The notes beneath the pieces are model-generated. The model was not told where the DNA came from. It did no database searches and worked only from the letters and a program-made list of their open reading frames with translations. The translations under genes and the position numbers were made by a program. Shown one piece after another: positions 1 to 11,439 of a stretch of 64,000 bases of DNA. Origin of the DNA: Loripinus fragilis (lineage: Eukaryota; Mollusca; Bivalvia; Lucinida; Lucinidae); assembly GCA_964019695.1 (NCBI GenBank), contig OZ026519.1:23126013-23190012 (forward strand), read 5' to 3'. Every line of letters starts with the position of its first letter. Within the stretch, counting starts at the first letter, position 1.

Positions 1-72
1 TGTTTAAACATACGTTTTGTACTCATCTTTTTGAGATGTTTCTTAAGTGTGTCAACAACATATGAGTTCAGT

Positions 73-276
73 AGCGGATCCAGAGGGGATTCAGGGGATT
101 CGTTCGAACCCCCTTCCCGCCCCCGTTTTTAAATATCCTATAAAAATGAAATAATTTGGTCTCAGTGAGACCACATTATTTCATTTTCATAGGATATTTA
201 AAAAAAACTCACCAAAGCGAATCCCCATACCTTTATACATACGAACCATCTTTCTAGTAATCCTTGATCCGCCCAT
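73..276. repeat. MITE-like element with GCGGATCC ends and a long palindromic core
   Basis: The ends read GCGGATCCAGAGGGG on the left and ...GATCCGCCCATG on the right, an imperfect terminal inverted repeat. A palindrome at about 126-205 has arms that begin TTTTAAATATCCTAT and return as ATAGGATATTTAAAA around a GGTCTCAGTGAGACC centre. Similar ends occur at 25121-25416 and 44272-44425, but with a different palindrome inside. No coding sequence is seen. Confidence 0.6.
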
Positions 277-687
277 GGATTTGATTGAGAAATTAAAAAA
301 TGAATTCTTAATTATCAGGCCTGTCTAATTGCAGAGTTAATAGTATTTCTAGTGACTGGTATTGTTGATTTGCTAAACCATAATTAAGCACCAAAATGTA
401 CAATACATAAAAGTGGCTTTCATTGATCCTGAAAGCGTCTTACAATCATCCACAATTTTGTTTCACCTCGAAGCGAATGGCTTAGAATATTTCAAAACAG
501 CTAAGGTATACAATGTATACTCTTGCAGATATGTTTGTGACAACAATGCTTTCACGTTTTCTTCAAGCAAACCCAATATATTTCTCAGTTAATGGTAATT
601 CGTTGTAAATTATACCAGCTTACAGCACATCTGAAACGACCCCTTTTGACATTTTAGATATATTCTCACAGTACTGACTGTTTAATT

Positions 688-1725
688 TTAACGATGGTGA
701 ACATTTATCGTGATCATTGGCCTATTATTCTGATCATTAATTGTGACAGTGGATTCTTTTGTAACTACAATTTTACGAACATCTTGACTTTGGGTTACAG
801 AATACTTTCTGGGAGTTTCCTTAATTGGCGCTTCTACAATTAATTTTCCCTCATCTCCAATATAAGCAGTAATTGCGGTTTGATCAACACTGTCTGGAAG
901 TTCATATTCTTTATTAAACTCCTTGTGAAGAGTTTTACCAGAAGTCTTTTCAACGTGTTCTGCGTGTACAACTAATTTCTTTTCCATTGTCTTAACAACG
1001 ATTTCTTCCGGTCTGAACTCCCCAGCATCGACTGTTAGCCGAAGTTTTCTCGTTCCATCAGGTTCTGTAATGATAGGATTTTTGACTGGTGTGGCCAACT
1101 GTAACGTTCTCTCAGGCTGCTGTTGCTGGACGACGGTTGTCTGAATTGGAAGAACCTGTGGTACCATGAGTTGGTTTGAGAAGACAGGGCCATCAACTGT
1201 AAGAATTCCGTCACGACTCAGTAGACACTGTAAACGCTCCTGGTCGACGTTTTGTGGTATGTCAACCTGTCGACTATACTCTCGACTGATAGATGTTTTC
1301 ATGTTTCTTTCCTCATGCTTGGCATAAACGATGACTTTATTATCTTGGACTTTTACTTGTATTTCCTCTGGTCTGAATTCACTGACATCAAACCTCACTT
1401 TAAATCTTTGGTGTCCCTCTGGATCTTCCTCATAGACAGTTCGTAGAGAACCAATTTTATCTAAACCTATTGTACTCGCTCGCCTGTCTGCCAAACCTGG
1501 CTTTAATGTGAAGAACTCGTCTCTCATTCGGTCGAAGTCTTGATTCCATTCCATTTTTCTGTCATCCATCTTTGATTCCATATTTTGCCATACCTTCATC
1601 TGTCTATCCTTAAAAGTAAGATAGTATAATTGAGAAAACATACCAACAATATGACGTTCACACCCATCTAAGACTAAGATAAGACTGGATATTTCCGCAG
1701 TCTGATCAGAGTTTTCACTGTCCAC
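688..1725 (-). CDS. small heat-shock protein with two alpha-crystallin domains (p40/major egg antigen-like)
   Basis: An intronless frame of 345 codons on the minus strand. Two alpha-crystallin (Hsp20) domains are visible at about residues 105-180 and 224-300, each with the same FRPEEI motif (117-122 and 237-242) and a closing beta-strand turn (DGIL, EGKL). The linker carries a short glutamine run near residue 200. sHSPs are ATP-independent holdases of the cytosol and nucleus that bind unfolding proteins. Tandem-domain versions are known from flatworms (p40 major egg antigen) and occur in bivalves, usually near 300 residues. The first 42 residues do not look like the family. Just upstream of Met43 (1597-1599) the minus strand has a pyrimidine-rich tract ending TTTTAAG and then GACAG, a plausible splice acceptor. 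The real protein may therefore start at Met43 (303 residues, 688-1599), with the 5' UTR exon further upstream. No AATAAA was found in the short downstream flank. The family call is firm; the start is not. Confidence 0.9.
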   Translation of the reverse strand: MDSENSDQTAEISSLILVLDGCERHIVGMFSQLYYLTFKDRQMKVWQNMESKMDDRKMEWNQDFDRMRDEFFTLKPGLADRRASTIGLDKIGSLRTVYEEDPEGHQRFKVRFDVSEFRPEEIQVKVQDNKVIVYAKHEERNMKTSISREYSRQVDIPQNVDQERLQCLLSRDGILTVDGPVFSNQLMVPQVLPIQTTVVQQQQPERTLQLATPVKNPIITEPDGTRKLRLTVDAGEFRPEEIVVKTMEKKLVVHAEHVEKTSGKTLHKEFNKEYELPDSVDQTAITAYIGDEGKLIVEAPIKETPRKYSVTQSQDVRKIVVTKESTVTINDQNNRPMITINVHHR

Positions 1726-2089
1726 ACGTATAAACCATAAGCCCTTATCTACCCATTGAAGGCAAAGAAACTAATCTGACTTGGTCGATAACCAGGCTGA
1801 TCTTAGTCTTCGCTAAGCATTCAAATTTTTACTACTTAATTACTAAAACAAGGTTAGCGACATCATAAACTTCATAAAGGATTTCTAAATTCTATCACAG
1901 ACACTCTGCAATGTTGGCTTAAAACTATTTTGCAGCAAGGCATATCAGAGCGAGAACTTCATGGTAATTTAATTTATAAATTCAAAAGAATCGTTTGAAA
2001 ACATACTTAAACTGCTCAATCGACTGCATGACGGTGGATCAGGCATCAGACTAATTGAAGAACGTCACCTAAAACTAACTTTCATCATT
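1726..2089. other. upstream flank of the sHSP gene, nothing further recognised
   Basis: AT-rich flank that would hold the 5' UTR intron and possibly the promoter of the sHSP gene. No canonical three-unit heat-shock element and no convincing TATA box could be picked out by eye. Confidence 0.3.
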
Positions 2090-2225
2090 CTTGTCTTTTG
2101 CTAGGCCCATCATGGCTCTACCAGGGGTTTTCATTGGCTCTGAGTTAAGAGCCCTTTTCTTTGTTGCATCATAGTATTTTAATTTGATTTCTTTGTTTCC
2201 CTGTGATGATAAACTGGATAAATTT
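2090..2225 (+). repeat. LINE-B 3'-region fragment
   Basis: Matches the part of LINE-B that reads GGCCCACC...GGCTC, then ...TTTGTTTCATCA...TTAATTTGATT, as also seen at 52990-53130 and 50690-50820. Degraded, with no coding sequence. Confidence 0.5.
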
Positions 2226-2636
2226 TTTAATTGGACATTTCTACTTATTGGCCAATCCTTCGTTTTGATTTTTTTGCAAACAGTATTATAATTCTAAGGC
2301 CCGGATAGCTTGTTTGCCACACGAAAAATTGGTGTATTGATTGTGAGTAATTGAAAGAACTGAGATTACATTGCATAAGCTTAAAAAAACCTTCACGAGA
2401 ACAAGTTTGTGTTTTAACACGGCTAAGGAAGAGAAGCACGTTTGCTTTACTTTGAAGATTCTTGCCCATGGAATTTATCACAGTAAACCCATTTTCTCCA
2501 GTCAAGAAAATTGCTTGAAAACGAATAATGATGAAAATTTCGTACAATTACGAAGCAGGCAAACTGCAGACAGTTTTAAGGGTTTATAAAATGTATTGTC
2601 AAGATAATCTACTTAATCGTTATGCGTAAATGAATA

Positions 2637-2815
2637 AAATTAGGGGATAACTGTATTCAAAATTTTCATTTGGGGAGGTATATCGTCGGATATACGGTCG
2701 GAAATTTAGTTTTACGGCGACGCATAAGCGGAGCCGTAAAACGTGATTTCCGAACGTATATCCGACGATATACCTCCCCAAATGAAAATTTTGAATATGG
2801 TTATCCCCATTCTAA
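2637..2815. repeat. long-hairpin MITE
   Basis: A near-perfect inverted repeat. The left arm contains GGGGATAAC, then ATTTGGGGAGGTATATCG; the right arm returns CGATATACCTCCCCAAAT and GGTTATCCCC. The loop is about 20 bp (GACGCATAAGCGGA). The arms are roughly 80 bp each. Confidence 0.75.
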
Positions 2816-3055
2816 TGCACTATTAACATTTTCCCTTCAAAAAGACAGTGAAAATGTACTCTGTTGAGCCTACTTCCAGTGGCTGCCAGCAACATAAAAC
2901 CGCTTGCCAGCTGCATATATTCACTTGTAAACCAATGAAAAGCGACGTTACGTAATGACGTCGATTTTCCGACGGTATATTGCAGGATATACTGTCGCAA
3001 ATTTGACGTTATCCAATCAGACGTCGCGTTGCATTTGCAAGTGCATTAGAATTTT
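2813..3055. repeat. second inverted-repeat element related to the preceding hairpin
   Basis: Bounded by ATTCTAATGCAC at 2811-2822 and its inverse GTGCATTAGAAT near 3041-3052. The interior 2970-3005 (GACGGTATATTGCAGGATAT) resembles the arm of the neighbouring hairpin, so the two are probably relatives arranged side by side. Confidence 0.5.
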
Positions 3056-3369
3056 CTAATTCTACGCATAAGAAAACATTCTAACCTTGAAATCCATATC
3101 GTCTTTCTTAATGGGTATGTTTAGTTCTGATCTGAATCGAGCCATATTGACCTCTGTTATCTTTCTCTATTGGCAGTCTGGAATTCTTCTTCCTGCCTCC
3201 TCTTTGCTCAGGTCTGCAATTCATAGATTACAATCATGGTTATAGTTTGTAGCATCAACATATGAAAAGGGTCTGCCAAGCATCAGCTACAAACAAATGG
3301 CTATGACAAGAAGTAGCTTCTGGAGTTAATTGTTTTTACATTTTTCCAGGGGTCGCTTTTGTATCAAAA

Positions 3370-3705
3370 AAAATGACAAAATGACTTTTTGAGCAAAATA
3401 GTAATTGTGTATACTCATAGAAATTGCCTCATAGATGCAACTCCCACGACTATACACAATTTATGCTTTGAGCGAAAATGAGGATATTGGTTAGGAAATA
3501 ATTTTATAATATTGAAAATGAATAAATAATTAAATAAATATTTAATCATAAAATAAATAACAAAATGACTGTTTTAAGCAAAACAGGTATTGTGTATACG
3601 ACTGGGAATTGCCTCATAGGTGCGATTCCCAGGAGAACACACAATATATGCTTTTGGCAAAATGAGGATATTGAAAATAAATAGAAAATAAATATTTGAT
3701 CATTT
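3370..3705. repeat. diverged tandem duplication, about 180-bp unit
   Basis: Two copies share ATTGTGTATAC...ATTGCCTCATAG and ...AAAATGAGGATATTG. Each copy contains an imperfect hairpin (ATTGTGTATAC returning as ACACACAAT). AT-rich AAATA spacers separate them. Confidence 0.6.
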
Positions 3706-3856
3706 TGGCCAGTTCATTATATATTGGTGCTTATCATCATAGGTGACCAGTAAAAGCTCAGATGAAACTGTACACTAGCGGAGTCCATCCATTGCCTTCA
3801 GCTCAGACTCATATTTCGACCTATAGCCTAGAGGTTTAGATGTACACTTTTAAATT

Positions 3857-4019
3857 GTTACTTTACCCGTGTAAAGCGGCCACTCGAAACTAGATAATAA
3901 GTATTGGTAGCTAGCATTGCAGAGTGTTGCAATACTTTTGACCTGCATAAAGCGATAATTGGTCTTGAAAAACAAGTTTTGGTCTTTTTGAGAGTAGCTG
4001 TTTTACACAGGTTTTACTG
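3857..4019. mobile_element. MITE-T copy 1 (CAGTAAAACC termini)
   Basis: The right end GTTTTACACAGGTTTTACTG is the inverse of a degraded left end (TTACCCGTGTAAAGCGGCCAC). The interior motif AAGCGATAATTGGT is shared with copies at 35585 and 37526. CAGT-type ends beside TA suggest a Tc1/mariner-mobilised MITE; the superfamily is inferred. Confidence 0.6.
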
Positions 4020-4248
4020 TTTACTGTAAGTACCATTGCCTTATGCGTTGGACCAAATAAGAAATCCAAAATACTTATTTTATTTCAGATTTTATTAATT
4101 GCATACGTGCATACTTGAGACAATTGGACGCTACGTCTATTATGCCAATCATATTATGATAACTACCATTGATCCATTGCGTTCTCGTGTTATAGAATCT
4201 AGTATTTGTATTTCGAACTATAGGGAGTTAGTCATTTTCTATCAGTAA

Positions 4249-5281
4249 AGGCCCTGTCACACTATAACGTTTTAGCCAACGTATGCCGACGTATGAAATA
4301 TATATCTAGTACGCTGGCATACGCTGAAATCTAATAAAAAAATCAGAGGAAGCCTCTCTCTGAACTTATGCAAAGCGTACGCGAAACGAGCATAGAACGT
4401 ATGTCTAACTTATGAGTAACTTATTCATAACTTATTCCCGACGTATTATAACTTATACTTGTATCAGCGTATAAAAGCGTATGCCCAGCGTATCACCAGC
4501 GTTCTTGAAACTTATGCACAACGAACGGCTAACGTATGATGAATTGTACATATAACGTACGTTAACGTATGAATAACTTACATGTAGCGTACTTCTAACT
4601 TATGTCAAACGTATAAAACAGTACAACATTTTGGGACCATTTTGTCATATGGCAACGTATACCAACGTACTGTAGCGTGTTCGTAACGTATTGATAACGT
4701 ATCTCTAACTTATTCAGCGTACACCGACGTACTTGGTGAATTTTCATACGTTGGTGCTAACGTACCTTAACGTATGCATAACTTACCTGTTGCGTACATC
4801 TAACTTATGCCTAACGTATAAGCAATACGTCGGCATACGCTGAAGATTTTTTATGCAAGCACAAAATTTTGGGATCTATTCACCGTATGACAACGTATAC
4901 CAACGTACAGTAGCGTATTCGTAACGTGTTTAAAACTTATCTCTAACGTATTCAGCGTACACCAACGTACTTGCTTAATTTTCCATACGTCCGCATACGT
5001 TGTTGCTAACGTACCTTAACGTATGCATAACTTACCTGCTGCGTACATCTAGCGTATGTCTAGCGTATAGAAACAGTACGTTCGCAAACGCTGTCAATTT
5101 TTATGGATGCACAAAATAATGGACCTCTTGGCCGTATGTCAACGTATACAACCGTACAATAGCGTATTAGTAACGTGTTTAAAACTTATTTCTAACGTAC
5201 TCAGCGTATACCAACGTACTTGCTGAATTTTTCATACGTCGGCATACGTTGGTGCTATACGTCGTAGTGTGACAGGGCCTT
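4249..5281. mobile_element. non-autonomous DNA element filled with an 11-bp phased repeat
   Basis: Terminal inverted repeats begin AGGCCCTGTCACAC, and both ends are flanked by TAA, which fits the 3-bp TWA target duplication of PIF/Harbinger elements (inferred). The interior is almost wholly an 11-bp degenerate repeat, consensus close to ARCKTAYNNNT (AACTTATGCAC, AACGTATGATG, AACGTATGAAT and so on). Superimposed are three longer repeats of about 238-249 bp, with anchors at 4661, 4899 and 5148. No open frame is present. Confidence 0.75.
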
Positions 5282-6339
5282 AATATATGCATGTTCTTGG
5301 TGATTTAAAGAGGTGACTTTCTCACTGAGACACTTCTTTTTAACAAACAAAATACAATGTATATTTTTCGATAATTATATTAAACGACTGTTAATAAATA
5401 CGCCCTGTCCAGGTTGAATTATCCTTTCTTACTGTACGTGTCAAATATAAGGTCACTATTGTGCATAAATGTGGCTGAATATGGAACAGGCCATCAATAA
5501 TATTTGACCAAACGAAGAAATATTTCCTGCCATGCATGATACAAAGCACATTAGATATTATGTATCCATATTATATTGTTGAAATGTAAAGAAAGAAAAT
5601 CATATTAATTCACATGCATCCCATTTGGTGACGAAACGGAAAAATAAGCAGTGTAGAAAATACAAAGGCATACTCCATAACAAGAGCTGATCGGAACATT
5701 TTTGTGTTAAATGAGTCTGTGTGGCCAAATCCCCCGCCACCACCACCGCTACCAACCACAAAAGGAAAAAGGTAGCAACAAAACAAAAAAGTACAACAAA
5801 AACAAACAACAAACAAAACAACAAACAAAAATAACAGCAAATAAAAACAGTAACGTTATAAACATTTGCGTTGTGCTCTTTTCGCTCGGTAAAACTTATA
5901 ACGGTGCATTTTATCAAATGCTGTTGCTATGAGTTAATGGACACCCTCGTTTCCTGAATGAAATGTATTACCTTGCATTAAATGCTTTATCCGATGGCAG
6001 GTAAATCTCCTCAAGTCTGCAATTGATAGATTTGATTCTTGATAATATGTGTGTGTTAGGGCAACAAAAAACAGTAAGTATCTTCATGTTCTAAAAGCAT
6101 ATTAATGAGATTTTTGGTTCTTTGCTATAGTGAATGCTCAGTTGAGCTGGCGCACCTGCCTTTGTCTCATATAGTGCACGCTAGGCTCCTGCTAGACTTA
6201 CATGGGTTATTTAAATAAAAATATTGAGTTCGTAGAAAATTAGATCAAAGCATGTACGGTCTATTTCATATTTCCCAGATATGTTGGAAGCGTTCAGCTG
6301 TCACAAATTTTAGTGTGAAATTACACTATTGTTTTTATA
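5282..6339. other. no gene; A-rich low-complexity tract
   Basis: Contains an AAC/AAAC-rich tract at about 5757-5850 preceded by a CCACCACC cluster. The open frames here are by-products of that composition. Nothing else was recognised. Confidence 0.5.
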
Positions 6340-6690
6340 GTACGTGTTGTTACCATCCTCATAAAGAATGGCAATTACAGTTGACTAAGTTTGCAACCTG
6401 TATATATGGTAGCACCGGCTAGGTGGTGTAGCATGAGATAGCCCTTTCTGTGAAAAATACCTGTATGTATTGTCTCATAATGTCACAACACTAAAATAAC
6501 TCACCCAGCTCATCGCCATCTCCGCTTGCGGAGATGGCGTTGAGGTGGGTGTGTCATGTAAAAGATCGTCATTTTTCGTTTGAAACAGCTTTCACATGGC
6601 CTCTGTACTTTCAGTCAGTAGATGACAACACACTTTAGGATAATGCTGAAAGATGGCAAGCTTTTTTTTGAAAACTTATACTTACTCTGA
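6340..6690 (-). repeat. dispersed repeat F, copy 1, with a perfect hairpin
   Basis: Reverse-complement match to 45450-45720: shared blocks around GGTGTAGCATGAGATAGCCC, TCAGTCAGTAGA and GCTGAAAGATGGCAAGC. This copy has a full hairpin at 6502-6551 centred on CATCTCCGCTTGCGGAGATG; the other copy keeps only one arm. Both look non-coding. Confidence 0.7.
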
Positions 6691-7101
6691 ATGAAAAATT
6701 TGTGTAGATGTTTGTGTTTCTTCAATCATAATAGAATCAGATCAGCTTGATAAATCGTTTAATTGAGCATACAAAACAGTCAAATCTGACCGTCTATCTT
6801 TCTAGAGATCTTGCCGACTACAGCAGCTATGTGATAAGATCCCCGTATCTCTCTTACATTGGTAATTCGATTTGCAAAGAACAAACGCATAAACACATCG
6901 TGAAACAGAGACTGTGTGCTCGTTTTCGAGACAGGTATGCCGTCCAGAATGTAGGCTCGTTGGTCTAAGCATTTGAGAGCCGACCAAAGTCTAATGTGCT
7001 GGCAGTGCCATACCTGACGCATTTTATAGAATACGCACTCTAGATTTGAGTCAGGGAGCAAAGCCCTGGATTTAGAGTATTCACATGGCTAAAACTAGCT
7101 C
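6691..7101. other. no feature recognised
   Basis: Moderately AT-rich sequence. Overlapping short frames on both strands do not resemble a protein. Confidence 0.4.
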
Positions 7102-7293
7102 CCCAAGTAAGTAAGGGTGCATGATTCAGGAATCGATAAAAACAAGTACCACACCTGACTCAGGATACCAATGGGAAAGTGACAAACTCATAGTTATACA
7201 CCACAAACGAGAGCCAAGAGGCCAGCCCTTTCCCAGCAGGTGACCACAAGGCACAAACAAACAGACGCGCACAAAGGCATAACAAGCACAAGA

Positions 7294-7334
<41 letters not shown>

Positions 7335-7612
7335 AAAAGATCCACAAAAGTAGTACCGTCTTGATACGGTCAGTAAAATAGTTTACTGGAGGGCTTAAGC
7401 CGGTTTCACGGCACCAACCTCAACCTTAATTCAGATGTGGATCAAGACCAATAGATATTTGGTTTGCATGAAAGACCCTTCACTTATCAATGCATCATCT
7501 CCCAGAACATATTAATCAAGATATAAAAAGGAGATAAAGCAAAGATAAGGACTCAACAGTAAATAAAACTGAATACCGGAGCAAAAGAAATCCAACAGGT
7601 AAACCCGCACAC
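7102..7612 (-). mobile_element. LINE-A 3' fragment with expanded A-tract
   Basis: The 3' terminus is at the low coordinate (GTAAGTAAGGGTGCA on the plus strand), as in copies at 23127, 26222, 33466 and 57951 and, on the opposite strand, the longer copy ending near 43685. The 5' truncation lies near AACAGGTAAACCC. An internal A-run has grown to 35 A (7295-7329), which creates the poly-Phe pseudo-frames on the minus strand. It is untranslated 3' sequence of the RT element. Confidence 0.8.
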
Positions 7613-7628
7613 AGTCACACAATTAACT

Positions 7629-8830
7629 CATTGTCCGCTGAAAACATTTGCGAACAGATTGGACCCAGATCAGGCCTGACAATATGTCGGGCCTGATCTG
7701 TATCCAATCTGTTTGACACTCAGATGGTATTCCTTAAAGCCTTCTTCGAAACTGTTGATTTAAAAAAAAAAAAAAAAAATCAGCAGGCGACAAAAAAGCA
7801 TAAAATAAAATGTATAATACTGCATTAATATAAAGTCTTCAGTCAGTCTTATTAATAATGAGATTAAAAAAGAGCTTAAGCAAGCAACTTACAGCATTTT
7901 TTCATGTATCTATGAATGTTGGCACATGATTTTGGAACTTATTCCAAAGTACCGGCTCTCCTTTCATCTCTAATTGATATACCAGGATAAGAAAACATGG
8001 GAATCCCTCATGCAACATGTATGTAATAACCTCATCTTATTACGAAAAAGCCATTTACTCTTAGTAGTATATGCTATACTCTATCATTTAACCCATCCAT
8101 TTAAACCGAATGAACTTGCCTACCCTTATCAGTAGGACGAGGCCATTTCCAATTTTAGGGGTGTTGGGTGTTTTTTTTTTCAAATTTAAACAAACCATTC
8201 TGAAACCAAACGGTGAAGATCCTGACCAGACACCGCATTGTGCGGTGTCTGATCTGGGTCTGCACTGTTTGTAAAAAAGCTTAACTGTTTGCCTAAAGGT
8301 TAAAGTTTGCTCTAAAGATTTTTTTCCAAAGTCAAATTTTTCTAAACATTCTTGCAGAAATGCCACCAGGGTATCAAACAGTTTTGATCCAGACCGGGCC
8401 TGATCTAGGCCCAACTCTTTGCAAATATTATGTGCAAACGATACTAGAGGGAAAAAAGATACGCAAGCAACGATAATAAACGATCACAGCTCAGATGTAG
8501 CCTTCACTGTTTGCTGTCATTAAATATAGAATTAACTCTTTGCATACTGGGTAATTTTTCATGATCTTTTATCGTCTGCTGATCGTTTACATAATCAACT
8601 TTTTCGAGAAATTCTATCAGGAATACCATCAGAGTGTCAAAGAGTTTGGATCCAGATCAGGCCCGAACTGTTCGCAAAGGATATGAGCAGACAACACCAG
8701 TAGGCATGCCCTGGTTATAAACTAGATATTATTCTTTCTGGAAATCTGATAACATTTGCAAACAGTTGGGTCCAGATCAGCCCCGTTTTGTCGGGCCTGA
8801 TCTGGATACTAACTGCTTGGGACTCTGATG
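7629..8830. repeat. cluster of short palindromic elements with GATCAGGC/GCCTGATC cores
   Basis: Several related modules: about 7655-7715 (ACCCAGATCAGGCCTGAC, returning GGGCCTGATCTG), 8222-8275 (CAGACACCGCATTGTGCGGT hairpin), 8385-8430, 8630-8690 and 8755-8825. Shared flanking phrases such as AACAGTTGGGTCC and CTCTGATGGTATTCC show common ancestry. The long minus-strand frame across 8088-8414 is formed by these palindromes and is not a gene. Confidence 0.65.
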
Positions 8831-8897
8831 GTATTCCCGAAAGAAATTGTTGAAAAAGTTAATTTTGTAAAAATATCAGACGACAAAAGCCTGCAAT

Positions 8898-9070
8898 TAG
8901 ACTGGCTCCAGTCCTTAAAACATTTTCTCATCAATGTGTCATTTCATATACTTGTAGCCAGTTTAACTCTGATGGCTCTGTCTTAAATCAGAGCCATCAG
9001 AGTTAGACTGGCTACAAGTATATGAAATGACACATTGATAAAAATTGTTTTAAGGACTGGAGCCAGTCTA
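8898..9070. mobile_element. MITE-A, near-perfect long hairpin (fold-back)
   Basis: 173 bp whose arms are TAGACTGGCTCCAGTCCTTA... and ...TAAGGACTGGAGCCAGTCTA, with a very small loop (CTGTCTTAAATCAG). Single-arm copies occur at 30782-30872 and 57433-57519. Confidence 0.85.
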
Positions 9071-11439
9071 GCATGCAAAAGACTTTAAGGAAAAACATAC
9101 TACTTTCTTATCACTTATTAAAGCTGCCAGTGGATCTGTCTAGATTACGCAGCCGAACAGTCTAATCAGAGTATTCAGTGTCCGTATACAAAATTAATAA
9201 AAACGTAGCCTCACTAAGTTTCAACCATTTTCTCGCCTGTCACAATTTTTGTCCTCTGCTCCTCTCGTAAGCTTAGGTTTTTAGGCAGCATATAATAGCA
9301 AACAACATGGGTCCAGTTCAGACTGCTCCCTTTAGGGCAGTTTGATTAGGCTTCATAGCGTTTGCCTCCGCCATATAACCTAGTCTTAAGTGTATTTGAA
9401 TACATGCAGCAGACGTTAAAAGCAGAAGACAATTTCAGGACAAAACTATTGGTGGGCTCGGGGTTAAAGAACACATTTAGGAAGGTACCATTATCGAATG
9501 ACATGGCTCAATGAAAGCATGCCAGGACATTGACTGGATGATGTTCGTGCGTTTTCAGTTCATACATAGTGCGTACCTGCATGAACCTCTCCCACACTTA
9601 TTATCTCAGAATCAACTTATTAATTTGTCAATCATCAATATCATAACTATTAATTCACTCAATGAAGTTAGTACATAAGAATAGAATGCGGTAGAAGTAG
9701 AATATATACTGATAGACTTTGAAAACGCAACACTTGGAGTGCAGCTTTAACATATGTCTCGAAAAGGAATACAAAACAATCATTTTGATTGTATACTAAA
9801 GAGTGTAAGAAACACATGGAAAACTTGTCCAATCAAAATGAATGAATTTGAAGCATTAAAATGTAACTTTTTGAGGTATGGGTCAGTTGTTGCGTGTGAC
9901 AAAATGTTATATGTGAAAGATTCCCAACTTCTTTAAATCAAGAAAGACGAGAAACATCAAATTTTGGTCGTGTACTTTGTTAGTGATTGGAGAATCACTC
10001 TCTTAATGATTGCTAGGTCTGCGATAACTTTTGAATTCTTATTTGACGTTTATATAATTGTACCCTGTAATTCGATGACTAAAAATCTCAATTAATTAAG
10101 AAATGTTTTCAGTGACCAAATTCATTTGGAGCAGCTACGTCGACAAGTTTAGTTATACAATTAAAACTAAAATGTTGGCTGGCCCAGCTAACTCATGATG
10201 ACATCATAGAAGCAAACGAAGTTTACATTCGTCTGTCTTTTGAAATACATAAAGGGAAGTTAGTACTGTGTTTTTAAAGTTCGTCAGTACATTTAATCAA
10301 ACCTTGTTGTAAACATGACAAATACATATATGTATAATAAAAAAGGGTCAGGGACCAATTCTATATTTATAATTATTAATGGCGTTTGCATATGCACAGA
10401 ACAGATCTTTTTTTGAAAACTATGCACCTCAGGCCACACACAGGTGGCGTTTTAGCGCATGCATGTAATGCATAACTTGCATTAGACATATACACGTCTC
10501 CTTCTTATATTGGTTTTTTAATATCTATGAATTATATATTACTTCATATTCTTAAGTTCTCTGTCCTGAAGAATGCCAGTGCAAGAGCGTGGATTGAATA
10601 TGAGTTTGTACTATACATGTACATTATTTGAAGTAAAATGAAGTTTGCACTGGGGCCTGTGTATCACTCTAAAAATGCAGAAAATAGACATAATACATTT
10701 ATACAGTGTAATATTAAATACAATATTATTGTTTGGCAATATGATCAAAATCAACAAATTGCAGAAAACTGACATTTACTAACAATGGATATAAGATTTG
10801 GCTCCATATAAGTGGGAATATATTTTGATTCGATCATTTGGAAAAAACAGTCAACACAGAAAACGTTTCCATAATAATTGCAACACATCTTGATAGTTTA
10901 CTGTTGAAGTAAAAAGCTCCATATGCTTGCATATATTTGGCGTTACATAAAAAGAAATAATAGAAAAAACATTTCTTGTAATTTAAATACTTCCTGTGCA
11001 TAGCAGGTTAGATAATTTGGATTATTTCCAATTAACAAATGATAACCAGAAACCCATCATTCGTGACTTGATATTGATTTGTATTTGGCGTCATTCCATT
11101 TTTTGCATGTAACATATATATGGGGGGGGGGGTTACTTTTTCTCAAACCAACAATCGGTCTAAGAAAAGAATTATGTAAACTTTCAGTAATTTAGCTATT
11201 TTAAAGCACCATATGCCACAAGCATAATGCTACAGGTAAGATACAACTGTGAGATCAATTGGAATATTACGATTTTGAGTTCGTTTAATAGTACATGCTT
11301 TGACTTCCTAGCTTGTTCAACATTATGGTTCCTTGTCTGGTGGAAGTGCCTAGTTTTGCGAAAAATTACAGCAAGATATGTAGAATCAATACAGTTGTCA
11401 CTTTTATGACAACCTTAATTAAAATAAAAATGACGATTT
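9071..11439. other. intergenic, nothing recognised
   Basis: No gene, RNA or repeat family was identified apart from a G-run at about 11124-11133 and a weak relative of the 7.6-8.8 kb palindromes near 9305-9345. Confidence 0.4.

Noticed and set aside
2454..2464. GAAGATTCTTG, a partial heat-shock element upstream of the sHSP
   Set aside because: Only two perfect units and a half, about 730-850 bp from the likely start codon; expected often by chance in AT-rich DNA.
7126..7347. Phe-rich membrane-like frames
   Set aside because: Produced by the 35-A tract inside a LINE-A 3' UTR.
8088..8414. 108-codon minus-strand frame
   Set aside because: Spans the palindromic repeat modules of this cluster; no protein family, and the same modules occur non-coding nearby.
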